Origin: Fidelibacterota bacterium
Lineage (GTDB): Bacteria; Fidelibacterota; UBA8477; JABMPR01
NCBI GenBank assembly: GCA_021734325.1
Contig: JAIPJF010000002.1
Location: forward strand, 62,001-126,000
Direction of reading: 5' to 3'
DNA length: 64,000 nt
Both the position numbers and the translations under genes were made by a program. Numbering within the stretch: position 1 is the first letter of the stretch; each line of letters opens with the position of its first letter. The notes under the pieces are model-generated. The model saw only the letters and a list, made by a program, of their open reading frames with translations, had not been told where the DNA came from and made no database searches. Below are positions 35,744-44,949 of this stretch, in pieces.

Positions 35744-37588
35744 ATGATCTCAAATAGTGAATTCAAAGCTTTTACTCGAGTGGCATGGAGAGAAAGAGAG
35801 TTTTTCCTTCTAATCAAGTTGGCTCTCAATCTTTATTCTGATGCTTTCAGAAAGTGGCGCTGGAGAAAGGGCATTTTTCTGAGTCGATCTTCAGCCGTGA
35901 AAAGCGAGGAATCTGATTCTGTTCAATCGCGAAAGAATAAAGGTCCAGATAAATGGAGTGGTAGTTACCGGGCTATTCAAAAAAATGCACAGTCTTTTTT
36001 TAAACCAGGATTCACATTCGCCCCCAAATATGAAGACGGGACTTTCCGAGCTGCAGGAGGGAAAAGACTTCCCCTGAATAATCCTTCGGATGATGTACAG
36101 GACAAACATGCCTGGCATCGTCTTTACTGGCTATTGGACAGCTCAGCTGAACAAACAGACGCATTTTTGGAACATTGGTTGAAAGAGGACCTTGATCAAA
36201 TCGCCATGCACCCCTATACAGTCAGTGAACGCATTCACAATATGTGCGAATGGATTGGTGGAAATAAAGTCTCGGACGATTTACTTGAGCCGCTGATCGA
36301 TCAGATATTCAATGATGCAGCTTGGTTGAACAGTCATGTTGAAAGCAAGCTTGGCATTCACAACCATCTCTTGAACAATGCCAGAGCCCTGTACATAGCG
36401 GCTACTATTTTTGAGGAGGATGCACGCTCAAGAATCTGGCTGGAGACGGCAAGATCTCTGTGGGTGACACTTTGGCCCAGGCTAATATTGGCTGACGGTT
36501 GCTTCGCTGAGCAAAGCAGCTATTATCATATTCTCATGACGAGAACGGTCCTCGAATTCCTGGCTGCAGCCCAATTGCATGATTGGATATTGCCTGACAA
36601 TTTCATGGAAAAAGCTGAACGGATGGGCCGAATCACGAATCTACTCATGCGGACTGATGGGTCCTTCCCGATCTTTGGTGATGCCTCACCCGATATGCCC
36701 AGTGTCTGGCTCCGTGGTCTGCCTCAGGTCTGTTTTGATGCTGGGCTGATGACTGACTCAGTTAGAGACGGGATCAGAGCTTATGCTGGCGGCGTCAGTC
36801 ACATTGGGAGCGCTATTCTGACTTCACAGAAGAATGGAGTGGAGAATTCAGGTGGTCCGAGTGGTTGGTCACACGAACACTTCAACGAGGGTGGATTCCT
36901 TTTTTGCAGAAACGATAAGCTGGGATTGGAATTATCGGCTTATGGTTTCACCGGCAGTGAACTTCATGGCCATAGCGATACTGGTCAGGGAAGCTTTGAG
37001 ATCTGGTGGAAGGGAAGAAAAATTGTCATAGACGGAGGGGTTCCCGTTTATGGAACAAGTGAAGCTGCGTTATTTTTTAAGGGAGGGAGGGGGCAGAATG
37101 GCATCACGCTTGATGGTATCCCTCCTGTACCATTGAAAAGTGATAGCGTTCATCTACCGACCTGGTACACGTTCCTCCATAAACAGGGTGAGTGGAAGGT
37201 GATTGATGGCGAAGCTGAATTCACCTGCTTTGGATTTTCACGGTATCATTCTGAGATCATTTGGCGAAGAACCTGGAAATGGGAAGCCCAATCCATATCC
37301 ATTATTGACTATATCTGTGGTTTAAATAGAAAAACAGCATTCCGCGCATACCTGCATTTTGGAGAAAACGAGTGGGAAGTGATCGGGAAGGATCGGTTTC
37401 AAAATAAAAACTGCATTTTGAATATTGCCGGTGCTGATTCTACAAAGAGTTCACTCGTGAAAATGTCCCATTCACCTGACTATGGAAATATTAAAGAATC
37501 TCAGGGAATCATTGTGAGCGATCAAATCAAATCATCCCTTTCGCTTAGGTGGACCTTTGATTTTAGTTCCGGGAATACAAATAGCTGA
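35744..37588 (+). CDS. Heparinase II/III-family protein
   Basis: A 614-residue protein with an alpha/alpha-toroid half (about 100-360, including the AEQSSYYH motif with likely catalytic Tyr/His and DASPDMP) and a beta-sandwich half. The junction has the family signature HGHSDTGQGSFEIWWKGRKI, followed by VIDGGVPVYG. Heparinase II/III enzymes cleave uronic-acid-containing polysaccharides by beta-elimination. No signal peptide is visible: the N-terminus is basic and helical. In exopolysaccharide operons such lyase-like proteins are common and may edit polymer length. The TGA stop overlaps the ATG of asnB by one base. Confidence 0.85.
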   Translation: MISNSEFKAFTRVAWREREFFLLIKLALNLYSDAFRKWRWRKGIFLSRSSAVKSEESDSVQSRKNKGPDKWSGSYRAIQKNAQSFFKPGFTFAPKYEDGTFRAAGGKRLPLNNPSDDVQDKHAWHRLYWLLDSSAEQTDAFLEHWLKEDLDQIAMHPYTVSERIHNMCEWIGGNKVSDDLLEPLIDQIFNDAAWLNSHVESKLGIHNHLLNNARALYIAATIFEEDARSRIWLETARSLWVTLWPRLILADGCFAEQSSYYHILMTRTVLEFLAAAQLHDWILPDNFMEKAERMGRITNLLMRTDGSFPIFGDASPDMPSVWLRGLPQVCFDAGLMTDSVRDGIRAYAGGVSHIGSAILTSQKNGVENSGGPSGWSHEHFNEGGFLFCRNDKLGLELSAYGFTGSELHGHSDTGQGSFEIWWKGRKIVIDGGVPVYGTSEAALFFKGGRGQNGITLDGIPPVPLKSDSVHLPTWYTFLHKQGEWKVIDGEAEFTCFGFSRYHSEIIWRRTWKWEAQSISIIDYICGLNRKTAFRAYLHFGENEWEVIGKDRFQNKNCILNIAGADSTKSSLVKMSHSPDYGNIKESQGIIVSDQIKSSLSLRWTFDFSSGNTNS

Positions 37589-39462
37589 TGTGCGGTATTG
37601 CAGGAATATTTGATCCAGGAGCAAAGCCATTGCTTGACGAGCTCCTTCCCATGGTCGAGATCCAAGAGCATCGTGGACCGGATCACCAGGGAACCATGGT
37701 CGATGGATCTGTTGCCCTGGGCATGCGAAGACTTGCAATCATCGATCTCAGCACGGGGAATCAACCCATCTCCAATGCCGACAACTCAATCTCCGTCATC
37801 TGTAATGGAGAGATATATAATTATCTGGAATTGCGCCGAGACCTGATAGCTAAGGGCTATCCGTTTAAAACCAATACAGATACTGAAGTCCTGGTTCATT
37901 TGTATTCTGACCAGGGAGTCGAAATGCTTCAGAAGCTCAATGGGATGTTTGCCTTTGCCCTCTGGGATAAAAAGAAGCAGACGCTCTTGCTTGCCAGAGA
38001 TAGAATGGGGATTAAACCCCTGTATTATACCAAAATGGGAGACCGGGTCCTGTTTGCGAGTGAGTTGAAGGGTCTTTTAACTCAGGAGAATGTTGATCGA
38101 ACATTGAGTCAGAACTCAATTTCAGATTATTTGCGTTTAGGATACATACCTCGCAGTGCCACCCCTTATCATTCTATCCACAAACTTTTACCTGGTCACT
38201 ATCTCCAGATCACGGAAAATCAATTGACCCTCGTTCAGTGGTGGGATATTAAGGCTTTACACAGCAAGGCAGATATACGGTCATTGAATTTTGACCAGGA
38301 AACAGAGCAGATCTTTGATGAATCTATCAAACTTCGCATGCGAAGCGATGTACCGGTAGCCTCATTTTTAAGCGGTGGCCTGGATTCAAGTCTTATTTCC
38401 GTAACGGCCTCTAAAATGTCTTCCATTCCACTCAGTACCTATAATGTGAAATTTGAAGATTCCATGTTTGATGAATCACCGTTTGCAGAAATGGTGGCCA
38501 AACACGGAGGAACGGAGCATCATTCAATTGAGGTACGTAGTGCTGATATTCTGGATAAGCTACCCCTGTTGCTCTGGCACATGGATGAACCCATCGCAGA
38601 CTCTGCATTGATTCCGAATTTCCAGGTTAGTGCCTTTGCACGGGAGCATGTAAAAGTCTGTCTCTCAGGTTTGGGTGGAGATGAATTGTTTGGCGGCTAC
38701 TCACGATATCTCGATAGTCCCCTGGGGCCCTATCGTAAACTTCTGTTAAAACTCCCTCTGCTCACAAGAATCTTGTTACCCCTTGTCAAATTATTCAGTC
38801 CGAAATATGCAGCACGAATAGCTCCCATGGCGAGCGAAGGCGAAAAATGGCGAAGTTACTTAAATCTAATTGAGATCTTCAGACCAGAGGATCTAAAGAA
38901 ACTCGGGCTGAAAGAGTTGGGTGAAACAGAAAAAATCATCTCTGGACTATGGCGTGATTATCCAGGGGATGACACCATCGGTCAAAGACAGTTTATTGAT
39001 CAGCACACCTATCTCCCGGACCAGATCCTTGCCCTGACAGACCGTATGTCCATGGCAGTCTCCCTGGAGGTGAGGGTTCCCTTTCTGGATCACTCGTTGG
39101 TTGCCCGGGCTGCTCAATTACCTGGCAAAGAGAAACAATCAGAGAATGGTGAGTTTAAAATCTGGCTGAAAAACAAGTTGGGGAACAGGGTGCCACCTGA
39201 GATACTAAACAGAAAGAAGTGGGGATTTGATGCACCTGTAAAAAAATGGATCCACAGCCCACACCTAAAGGACATCATCCCGAAGCTCTCCTCCCAATTA
39301 AAGGATATTCTTGATGAGGAATATGTAAGCAAACTGATCTTGGACAAAAACGACCCGAGATACCACAATTTGGTCTGGTCCCTTCTCGTCCTGGCTGTCT
39401 GGCTGAAGGTTCATGAACTGCCTCATCCGCCAACCAGTTCCCTCACTGAGTTATTCCAATAA
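37588..39462 (+). CDS. asnB: Asparagine-synthase-type glutamine amidotransferase
   Basis: A 624-residue enzyme with an N-terminal class II glutaminase domain (nucleophile Cys2 in MCGIAGIFD, with RRLAIIDLSTGNQP and CNGEIYN) and a C-terminal ATP-pyrophosphatase domain (SFLSGGLDSSLISV, LSGLGGDELFGGY). The family makes asparagine, but members inside polysaccharide operons often amidate uronic acids. A uronic-acid pathway (WbpE and the WbpB-WbpD fusion) is encoded in this window, so amidation of a sugar carboxylate is a reasonable inference. The start overlaps the preceding heparinase gene. Confidence 0.92.
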   Translation: MCGIAGIFDPGAKPLLDELLPMVEIQEHRGPDHQGTMVDGSVALGMRRLAIIDLSTGNQPISNADNSISVICNGEIYNYLELRRDLIAKGYPFKTNTDTEVLVHLYSDQGVEMLQKLNGMFAFALWDKKKQTLLLARDRMGIKPLYYTKMGDRVLFASELKGLLTQENVDRTLSQNSISDYLRLGYIPRSATPYHSIHKLLPGHYLQITENQLTLVQWWDIKALHSKADIRSLNFDQETEQIFDESIKLRMRSDVPVASFLSGGLDSSLISVTASKMSSIPLSTYNVKFEDSMFDESPFAEMVAKHGGTEHHSIEVRSADILDKLPLLLWHMDEPIADSALIPNFQVSAFAREHVKVCLSGLGGDELFGGYSRYLDSPLGPYRKLLLKLPLLTRILLPLVKLFSPKYAARIAPMASEGEKWRSYLNLIEIFRPEDLKKLGLKELGETEKIISGLWRDYPGDDTIGQRQFIDQHTYLPDQILALTDRMSMAVSLEVRVPFLDHSLVARAAQLPGKEKQSENGEFKIWLKNKLGNRVPPEILNRKKWGFDAPVKKWIHSPHLKDIIPKLSSQLKDILDEEYVSKLILDKNDPRYHNLVWSLLVLAVWLKVHELPHPPTSSLTELFQ

Positions 39463-39471
39463 TGTATTTCG

Positions 39472-40449
39472 ATGCCTGAAGTGACTGTACTCACCGCCGT
39501 TAAAAATGGGGCAGCCTATCTGGCTGAAACCATTGATAGTATTTCCGGGCAGACCTTTACAGACTGGGAGTATATCATCGTCGATGATCATTCCAACGAT
39601 AGCAGTGTGGAGATTATAAAGAAATATCAGGAAACAGATGCCCGTATCAAATTGATCCAGTTGAGCAGCTCGCTGGGACCATTTGGAGCAGCGAATGCGG
39701 GCCTTAAAGAAGCAAAGGGAAAGTATATCATTCGGAACGACGCCGATGATGTTTCAGTCCCTGAGAGGATTGAAAAACAAATTGGCTTTCTGAAGTCTAA
39801 TCCCGCACTCAAAGCGTGCGCCAGTTATGCGCAAAGGATGGATGAGCATTCCAGAATATTACCAGATAAACTGGTCAAGGCGACACTTGGCCCTGGGAGT
39901 TTAAAGTGGTATTTATTCTTAAGATGCCCCCTGGTGCACAGCACCGCATGTGTGGAGCGTGAGGTTTTTGAAGAGATGGGTGGATACGATCCATCTTTTG
40001 CAGCACAGGATTATCGTATGTGGTCGTATCTGGCAAGACGCAATATCTTGGCTCAGATACCAGAAATATTGGTCTATTTCAGACTTACCCCTTCTGGCAT
40101 AACCTTTACAAAAAAGAGTGTCCAGCAAGAGAAGGGTTTTAAAGTTGCCCAGGATCATATTTTTGAGTCCATTGGCGAGAGTTGGTCAATGGATGTTGTT
40201 GCTGCCCTGAACGCCTTCGGGCTGGTAAAAAAGGGTTACCCGGTCTCGAAAGCAATGGCCGCATCAAGACTATGGGATAGTTTCTGGTCTAAGGATGAAC
40301 AGCTCACCGATAATGAGCGGAGTGAATTGAAGCTATTATCCAGCTCCCTCAGAAAAACTTTTCTAAGGCGGAATCGGAGAACTCAGCCGCTTTCCGTAGC
40401 AATGAGCGTCTGGGATTATTTCTTCCCAAATCCTAAGATGGGTCGATGA
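39472..40449 (+). CDS. Family 2 glycosyltransferase
   Basis: A 325-residue GT-A enzyme: VTVLTAVKNGAAYLAETIDS at the N-terminus, DWEYIIVDDHSND, a metal-binding-site-like RNDADDVS (DxD-equivalent), and GGYDPSFAAQDYRMW, the acceptor-site motif with the catalytic-base region. It would transfer a sugar from a nucleotide donor to the repeat unit; donor unknown. It follows asnB after 9 nt and precedes the next transferase by 1 nt. Confidence 0.9.
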   Translation: MPEVTVLTAVKNGAAYLAETIDSISGQTFTDWEYIIVDDHSNDSSVEIIKKYQETDARIKLIQLSSSLGPFGAANAGLKEAKGKYIIRNDADDVSVPERIEKQIGFLKSNPALKACASYAQRMDEHSRILPDKLVKATLGPGSLKWYLFLRCPLVHSTACVEREVFEEMGGYDPSFAAQDYRMWSYLARRNILAQIPEILVYFRLTPSGITFTKKSVQQEKGFKVAQDHIFESIGESWSMDVVAALNAFGLVKKGYPVSKAMAASRLWDSFWSKDEQLTDNERSELKLLSSSLRKTFLRRNRRTQPLSVAMSVWDYFFPNPKMGR

Positions 40450-40450
40450 A

Positions 40451-41623
40451 GTGATTGAGCGGAATCGCAAATCAAAACGACAATTAAAGCGCATTCTCTT
40501 TATCACGAATGGGTTCCCGTTTTGGGGTGACCAGGGAGCTGGAGGGATAGGTGAATTTACATTTACCCTGGCGAGTGAGCTATCAAAAGCAGGAATAAAG
40601 GCTTATGTACTGGGCTGTAGTAAGGATGTGCAGGAAGCCGAACACAAAGAAGCAAGCAATTTAGTTACTCATGTGATCCCTTTTTTGCAGTTTAGAATTG
40701 GCTCTGAGTATTTGAATCGGATAAGATTAAATATTCTCATCTTTAAATATGTTTTACTAAAGAGAATCCAGATCGTTGAAACAGCCAGCTATCTGGGTTG
40801 GGTTTGGCCTTTCAGACCACCAATCCCAATGGTAGTTAGGTTACATTCGGCTTCAACCATAGACGTGATTAATGATCAGCACTTAAATACAAAGATTCCC
40901 CAGCGAATTACCTTTGAATTGAAACTCATTGATCGAGCTTCAATTCTTGTGAGCGTGTGTGATTATGTAAAATCAGGCTTTCAAACAAGTCAGCACATAA
41001 CATCGAAGAATAATATCATTACCATTTATAACGGGATTGATACTGAAAAATATCGACCCGATCCCAGCCGCAGAAGCCCTTATCATGTATTGCTAGTCGG
41101 TAATGTCGTACGTGCAAAAGGTATAGAAGATGCTCTCCTTGCTTGGGGAAAAGTAATAGAAATGATACCCGAAGCTAGATTGACGGTTGTCGGTTCAATA
41201 CAATCAGCTTATGCCAGAGCTATAATCGAGAGATATAAGACTGGGTTTGGAGATAACATATCTTTTGTAGGGGTGGTTGCTAATTCTGACCTGCCTAAGT
41301 ATTATGGTGTTGCCAGTGTATTTATTTCAGCCTCCCACTATGAGGCAAACCCACTTGTGATTTTGGAAGCCATGTCCAGTGGATGTGCCGTGGTGTGCCC
41401 CGACCATACAGGGTTTCAAGAGATCATCAGTCAGGGGCTTGATGGAATTCTTTGTGATACGACAGACGCCATAGTATTTTCGCAGGTGATTATTAAATTG
41501 CTGCAGGATACAAACCTCAGGGAAAAGTTGGGCATAGCAGCTAGAAATACCATCCTCGAGAAATTTAATTTTTATAAACAGTTGAAACAAAATATCGATC
41601 TTTATGAAAACTATCTTAAATGA
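40451..41623 (+). CDS. Family 4 glycosyltransferase
   Basis: GTG 40451 starts right after the previous stop; the 390-residue GT-B protein has ILFITNGFPFWGDQGAGGIGEF (shown partly: GDQGAGGIGEF) as the N-terminal acceptor-side loop, VLLVGNVVRAKGIEDAL at the start of the C-terminal Rossmann half, and FISASHYEANPLVILEAMSSG containing the E-x7-E-like donor-binding motif. A retaining transferase of GT4 type is expected. Its stop overlaps the start of the following deacetylase-like gene. Confidence 0.88.
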   Translation: MIERNRKSKRQLKRILFITNGFPFWGDQGAGGIGEFTFTLASELSKAGIKAYVLGCSKDVQEAEHKEASNLVTHVIPFLQFRIGSEYLNRIRLNILIFKYVLLKRIQIVETASYLGWVWPFRPPIPMVVRLHSASTIDVINDQHLNTKIPQRITFELKLIDRASILVSVCDYVKSGFQTSQHITSKNNIITIYNGIDTEKYRPDPSRRSPYHVLLVGNVVRAKGIEDALLAWGKVIEMIPEARLTVVGSIQSAYARAIIERYKTGFGDNISFVGVVANSDLPKYYGVASVFISASHYEANPLVILEAMSSGCAVVCPDHTGFQEIISQGLDGILCDTTDAIVFSQVIIKLLQDTNLREKLGIAARNTILEKFNFYKQLKQNIDLYENYLK

Positions 41624-42630
41624 ATGATCCCCATTTTATCGTTACCATAGATGTGGAAGCAGACAATGTCTGGGAAGATCAGAGTAATCTATCCCTTTTG
41701 AACTTAAGTAGGTTATCAGCTTTCCAGGAACTCTGTAATGAATACAGTATCATTCCAACTTACTTGCTAAGTTATGAGACACTCGCTGAATCAACGTTTG
41801 TATCATTTATAAAGAAAAACATAAAGCAGGGAAAAGCAGAGATAGGAATTCATCCCCATGTCTGGACCATTCCCCCCTTTGACAATCCAGATCAACAGAT
41901 TGATTATAAACATCTCGGTCACTATCAGAGCATGCTTCCAGAAAATCTTCTGCAAGAGAAACTTGAAAATATCCACAATCGATTCTCAGATGTGCTGGGA
42001 GTAGTGCCAAAAATTCATCGTGCCGGAAGGTGGGGTCTTTGCACCAGGACAGTCAGTTGGCTAGAGACTATGCAATACCAGGTTGACAGCTCCGTGGTTC
42101 CACTCAAGTCTTACCCTGATAGTTCATTTACCTCCAGCTCTCACCCAGATTTTTATCATGCTCCGAGATCACCATACAGGCTGTCCAGAGATCACATACT
42201 TAAACCCGGGGGTTTGGATTTGGTAGAATTCCCCACCACCTGTCTAAATAGTTTTAATAATTCAGGACTAATAAAACTTACTGATAGACTTGGTAGCAGT
42301 CTGCATCTGGACGTATTGAAAAAGATTCTAATTAAAACTAACATGTATCCTCTAGAATTAAGACCTTTCCCTGGGTATGTACACGGTACGCTTCCTCACA
42401 TTATGCAAATGGGTTTAAAGCAAAAGCTTCCTGTTTTGAATTTAATGTTTCACTCATCTGAGTTGCTGGAGGGCGCCAGCCCGTATTCATCAACAGCAGC
42501 CCAGGCCGACAGGATATGGAAACATATACAGGAATCTTTCGAATTTATTCACAGCAGAAACATACTGACCACTGGGATACTCGGGGCACTGGCAGGATTA
42601 AAGGAGGCTGATTATTTTGCATCGTCCTGA
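41620..42630 (+). CDS. NodB-like polysaccharide deacetylase-family protein
   Basis: The 336-residue protein begins FIVTIDVEADNVWEDQ, the D-x-E/D-A-D motif 1 of the CE4 barrel, and has EIGIHPHVW with a metal-site H-x-H, HRAGRWG (the motif 3 Arg) and LPVLNLMFHSSEL near the C-terminus. CE4 enzymes remove N-acetyl groups from amino sugars. Usual members have H-x3-H in motif 2; here it is H-x-H, so activity may differ. No signal peptide, so it would act in the cytoplasm on precursors. ATGA overlap with the previous gene. Confidence 0.7.
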   Translation: MNDPHFIVTIDVEADNVWEDQSNLSLLNLSRLSAFQELCNEYSIIPTYLLSYETLAESTFVSFIKKNIKQGKAEIGIHPHVWTIPPFDNPDQQIDYKHLGHYQSMLPENLLQEKLENIHNRFSDVLGVVPKIHRAGRWGLCTRTVSWLETMQYQVDSSVVPLKSYPDSSFTSSSHPDFYHAPRSPYRLSRDHILKPGGLDLVEFPTTCLNSFNNSGLIKLTDRLGSSLHLDVLKKILIKTNMYPLELRPFPGYVHGTLPHIMQMGLKQKLPVLNLMFHSSELLEGASPYSSTAAQADRIWKHIQESFEFIHSRNILTTGILGALAGLKEADYFASS

Positions 42631-43582
42631 TTCCCGGGAGAATGTCTCCCTGATCATCTGTACCTATGACCGGAAGTTTTGGATTGACCAGCTGCTGGTC
42701 TCCATCGCCAGTCAAACTATTCAAGCGAGAGAAATATTCATTGTAGATGCCAGCCCTCAGGAGATCGACTACGACATCCCATCGGGATTGAATGTAGAGA
42801 TTCTCAAGTCAGATAAAATGCAGCTGACCTATCAGAAAAATATGGGTGTTGATGCAGCCCATGGAGATTTCATTTTTTTTCTGGACGATGATCTGCTTCT
42901 GGAAGACGACTATATTGAAGAGACTATCCTGGTCTTCAAAAGGGATAAAGAATCAATAATAGGAGCAGTTAGTGGGTATATCACCAACGAATGGGGTAAG
43001 ATATCTGGCAAACCCACACTCTTGATGCAATTCATGAAAGTAGTTGGAATCTATGACGGCAATTATTCGCCTGGCTCAGTCTCGCCATCAGGTGTGTTCA
43101 CTGAGCTAACCAGTTTAAAGCCGTTTACAGGCTGTCTAAATGTTGATTTTGTACCTGGGGGTGTGACTGCTTTTCGAAAGGTTGTTCTAGATAAATATCG
43201 CCCCCCCCTAGAGATTACAAACTATGGAGGCGAGGATAAAGCCTTGAGTCGGATGATTGCTGCAGAGTGGTGCATGCAAATATGTGGTGATGCTCGAACG
43301 CAACATTTTAGCGCTAGTGATGGTGCACGAAGGTCATTCTACGAACAGCGCAAATCTCGAGTGCTCATTACCAGATTTATTCATAGAATAGATTCTAGTG
43401 GAAGTAAAGGCACTTTTAAACTAAGATTATATTTTGCAATAATCGCCCTCAGATTGTGTGCAATCTCAGTGCTGATGTTCCTCTCAATAATAAAATTCAA
43501 GAGGGGTATGACTTGGTTTATGAGCGCCGCAGGCACTATGGCTGGAGCAATTTGGCTGAAAGAGATTGATGCAGATAGGTGA
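42617..43582 (+). CDS. Family 2 glycosyltransferase
   Basis: The start is TTG 42617, with AAGGAGG at 42601-42607. The 321-residue protein shows VSLIICTYDRKFWIDQLL, REIFIVDASP, FIFFLDDDLLLEDDYIEE with the DxD metal-binding motif, and a GGEDKALSRM acceptor-site motif. A hydrophobic segment near the C-terminus (about 270-300) suggests membrane contact. Overlaps the deacetylase gene by 14 nt and the following ligase/polymerase gene by 17 nt. Confidence 0.88.
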   Translation: MHRPDSRENVSLIICTYDRKFWIDQLLVSIASQTIQAREIFIVDASPQEIDYDIPSGLNVEILKSDKMQLTYQKNMGVDAAHGDFIFFLDDDLLLEDDYIEETILVFKRDKESIIGAVSGYITNEWGKISGKPTLLMQFMKVVGIYDGNYSPGSVSPSGVFTELTSLKPFTGCLNVDFVPGGVTAFRKVVLDKYRPPLEITNYGGEDKALSRMIAAEWCMQICGDARTQHFSASDGARRSFYEQRKSRVLITRFIHRIDSSGSKGTFKLRLYFAIIALRLCAISVLMFLSIIKFKRGMTWFMSAAGTMAGAIWLKEIDADR

Positions 43583-44855
43583 AAAAGTAGGCGCCACAAG
43601 TAGTCCTTTAACGTTCAATATATGGGAGTATCCCATATTTGCTATGCTGTTAGGCTATGTGTGGTTGGAGTTGATCAATCCAGAAATTGGAGCTGCACTG
43701 CAGCTTATACCAAAAATTCCCAATTCAGCTTTTGCCCTAGGGCTATGTTATTTTTTCATACCGGATGAGGTCAGAAGAATTAAGGTACCATTTAGCATGC
43801 TTAAATGGAGCCTTCCATTTTTACTCATTGCTACTATAAATCTTCCATTAGTTCAATACGCCAAATTCGATTCCACTGTTGCGGTAATTAGCACTTGGTA
43901 TTGGGCAGTCATGCTACCACCGCTTATGATGAGGGTGGTTGCCTCTGAAACAGGAAGAAGGCACTTCGCAATGATCAGTCTTGTGGGAGTGCTGATTATT
44001 TGTATCCAATACTACTACTCTCTTAACTCGAGTATTGGGGATGTGCAGAGGGGTAATATGGCAATTGGTGTTATTACTGTTCTTCCAATGACCATAGGAT
44101 ACATATACCTTAGTTCTGGGATTAAAAGAAATATCTTGATCATTTCATTTTTAATAATGAATATGGCGATAATTCCTGCTGGATCACGTTCAAGCTGGTT
44201 GATTCTTCCAGTCGAACTCCTACTTCTGATGCTTTTTGTGCTGCCCAAAGCACGCATAATGTTCAGTGCAGTTACTGTAGGAATCTTAGTCTTGACAATG
44301 TCGTTGCTAATAGACATAAGTGATATCTATTCCAGCGAGGCCCTTAGCCATTTTGAAACTCGTTTAAGAAAAGCAAGAGAATGGGAAGAGGACAATACCA
44401 TTTGGAAACGAGCGGGTATGTTAGTAAAAACTAAGAAAATATTGGAAGAGTCTCCTCTGTTTGGGATTGGGTATAGCAATAGAAGCTTCGCTATGTTTGA
44501 GGGGGGTGACATTGAATTTATGGGCCGGTTAGCTAAAGTGCGACAGATAGACGCTCACAATACATTTTTAAATATTCTCGGCGGGACTGGAATACTTGGA
44601 TTTTTAGCGTTTTTATACTTTATGTTTCAGGTATTAGTTAGAATGAAAGATCTAGATCAAGATGCATGGAGGCGCTTAGACGTTGGTCCTTTTATTGTTG
44701 GATCCATCGGCATGTTTTTACGCTATGCTGTGAACACCCATAGCTTTTCACATATTGTTTATACATGTTCCATTATAATGGCACTCTATGTGATGCAATT
44801 CAATAATAAACTTGATGAGACAGTATTGGCAGACGAAAACAAAAGATCAATTTAA
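43566..44855 (+). CDS. O-antigen ligase / polymerase-like membrane protein (Wzy_C type)
   Basis: A 429-residue integral membrane protein with about eleven hydrophobic helices and a larger loop in the second half. Features of the WaaL/Wzy superfamily are IIPAGSRSSWLILPVELL before the loop, and ESPLFGIGYSNRSF with IDAHNTFLNILGGTGILGF after it; the H-N segment is the conserved catalytic-region motif. It would either polymerise repeat units (Wzy) or ligate finished chains to a lipid acceptor (WaaL). Sequence alone does not distinguish these. The start is TTG 43566 or ATG 43569, overlapping the previous gene. Confidence 0.8.
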   Translation: MMQIGEKVGATSSPLTFNIWEYPIFAMLLGYVWLELINPEIGAALQLIPKIPNSAFALGLCYFFIPDEVRRIKVPFSMLKWSLPFLLIATINLPLVQYAKFDSTVAVISTWYWAVMLPPLMMRVVASETGRRHFAMISLVGVLIICIQYYYSLNSSIGDVQRGNMAIGVITVLPMTIGYIYLSSGIKRNILIISFLIMNMAIIPAGSRSSWLILPVELLLLMLFVLPKARIMFSAVTVGILVLTMSLLIDISDIYSSEALSHFETRLRKAREWEEDNTIWKRAGMLVKTKKILEESPLFGIGYSNRSFAMFEGGDIEFMGRLAKVRQIDAHNTFLNILGGTGILGFLAFLYFMFQVLVRMKDLDQDAWRRLDVGPFIVGSIGMFLRYAVNTHSFSHIVYTCSIIMALYVMQFNNKLDETVLADENKRSI

Positions 44856-44949
44856 AGAGCAAATTTTTTTGACCATAAGTTATAAACACCAAGAACTTAC
44901 AGACGTCTCTGCTCATTCGTCCCTGTGATTATGAGATGAAAAATTAGGC

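Noticed and set aside
35744-37588. Heparinase-like gene as part of a polysaccharide utilisation locus
   Set aside because: No SusC/SusD, transporters or other lyases are nearby; all neighbours are biosynthetic.
41620-42630. Polysaccharide deacetylase as a secreted peptidoglycan deacetylase
   Set aside because: There is no signal peptide, and the gene is embedded by overlap within the glycosyltransferase operon.
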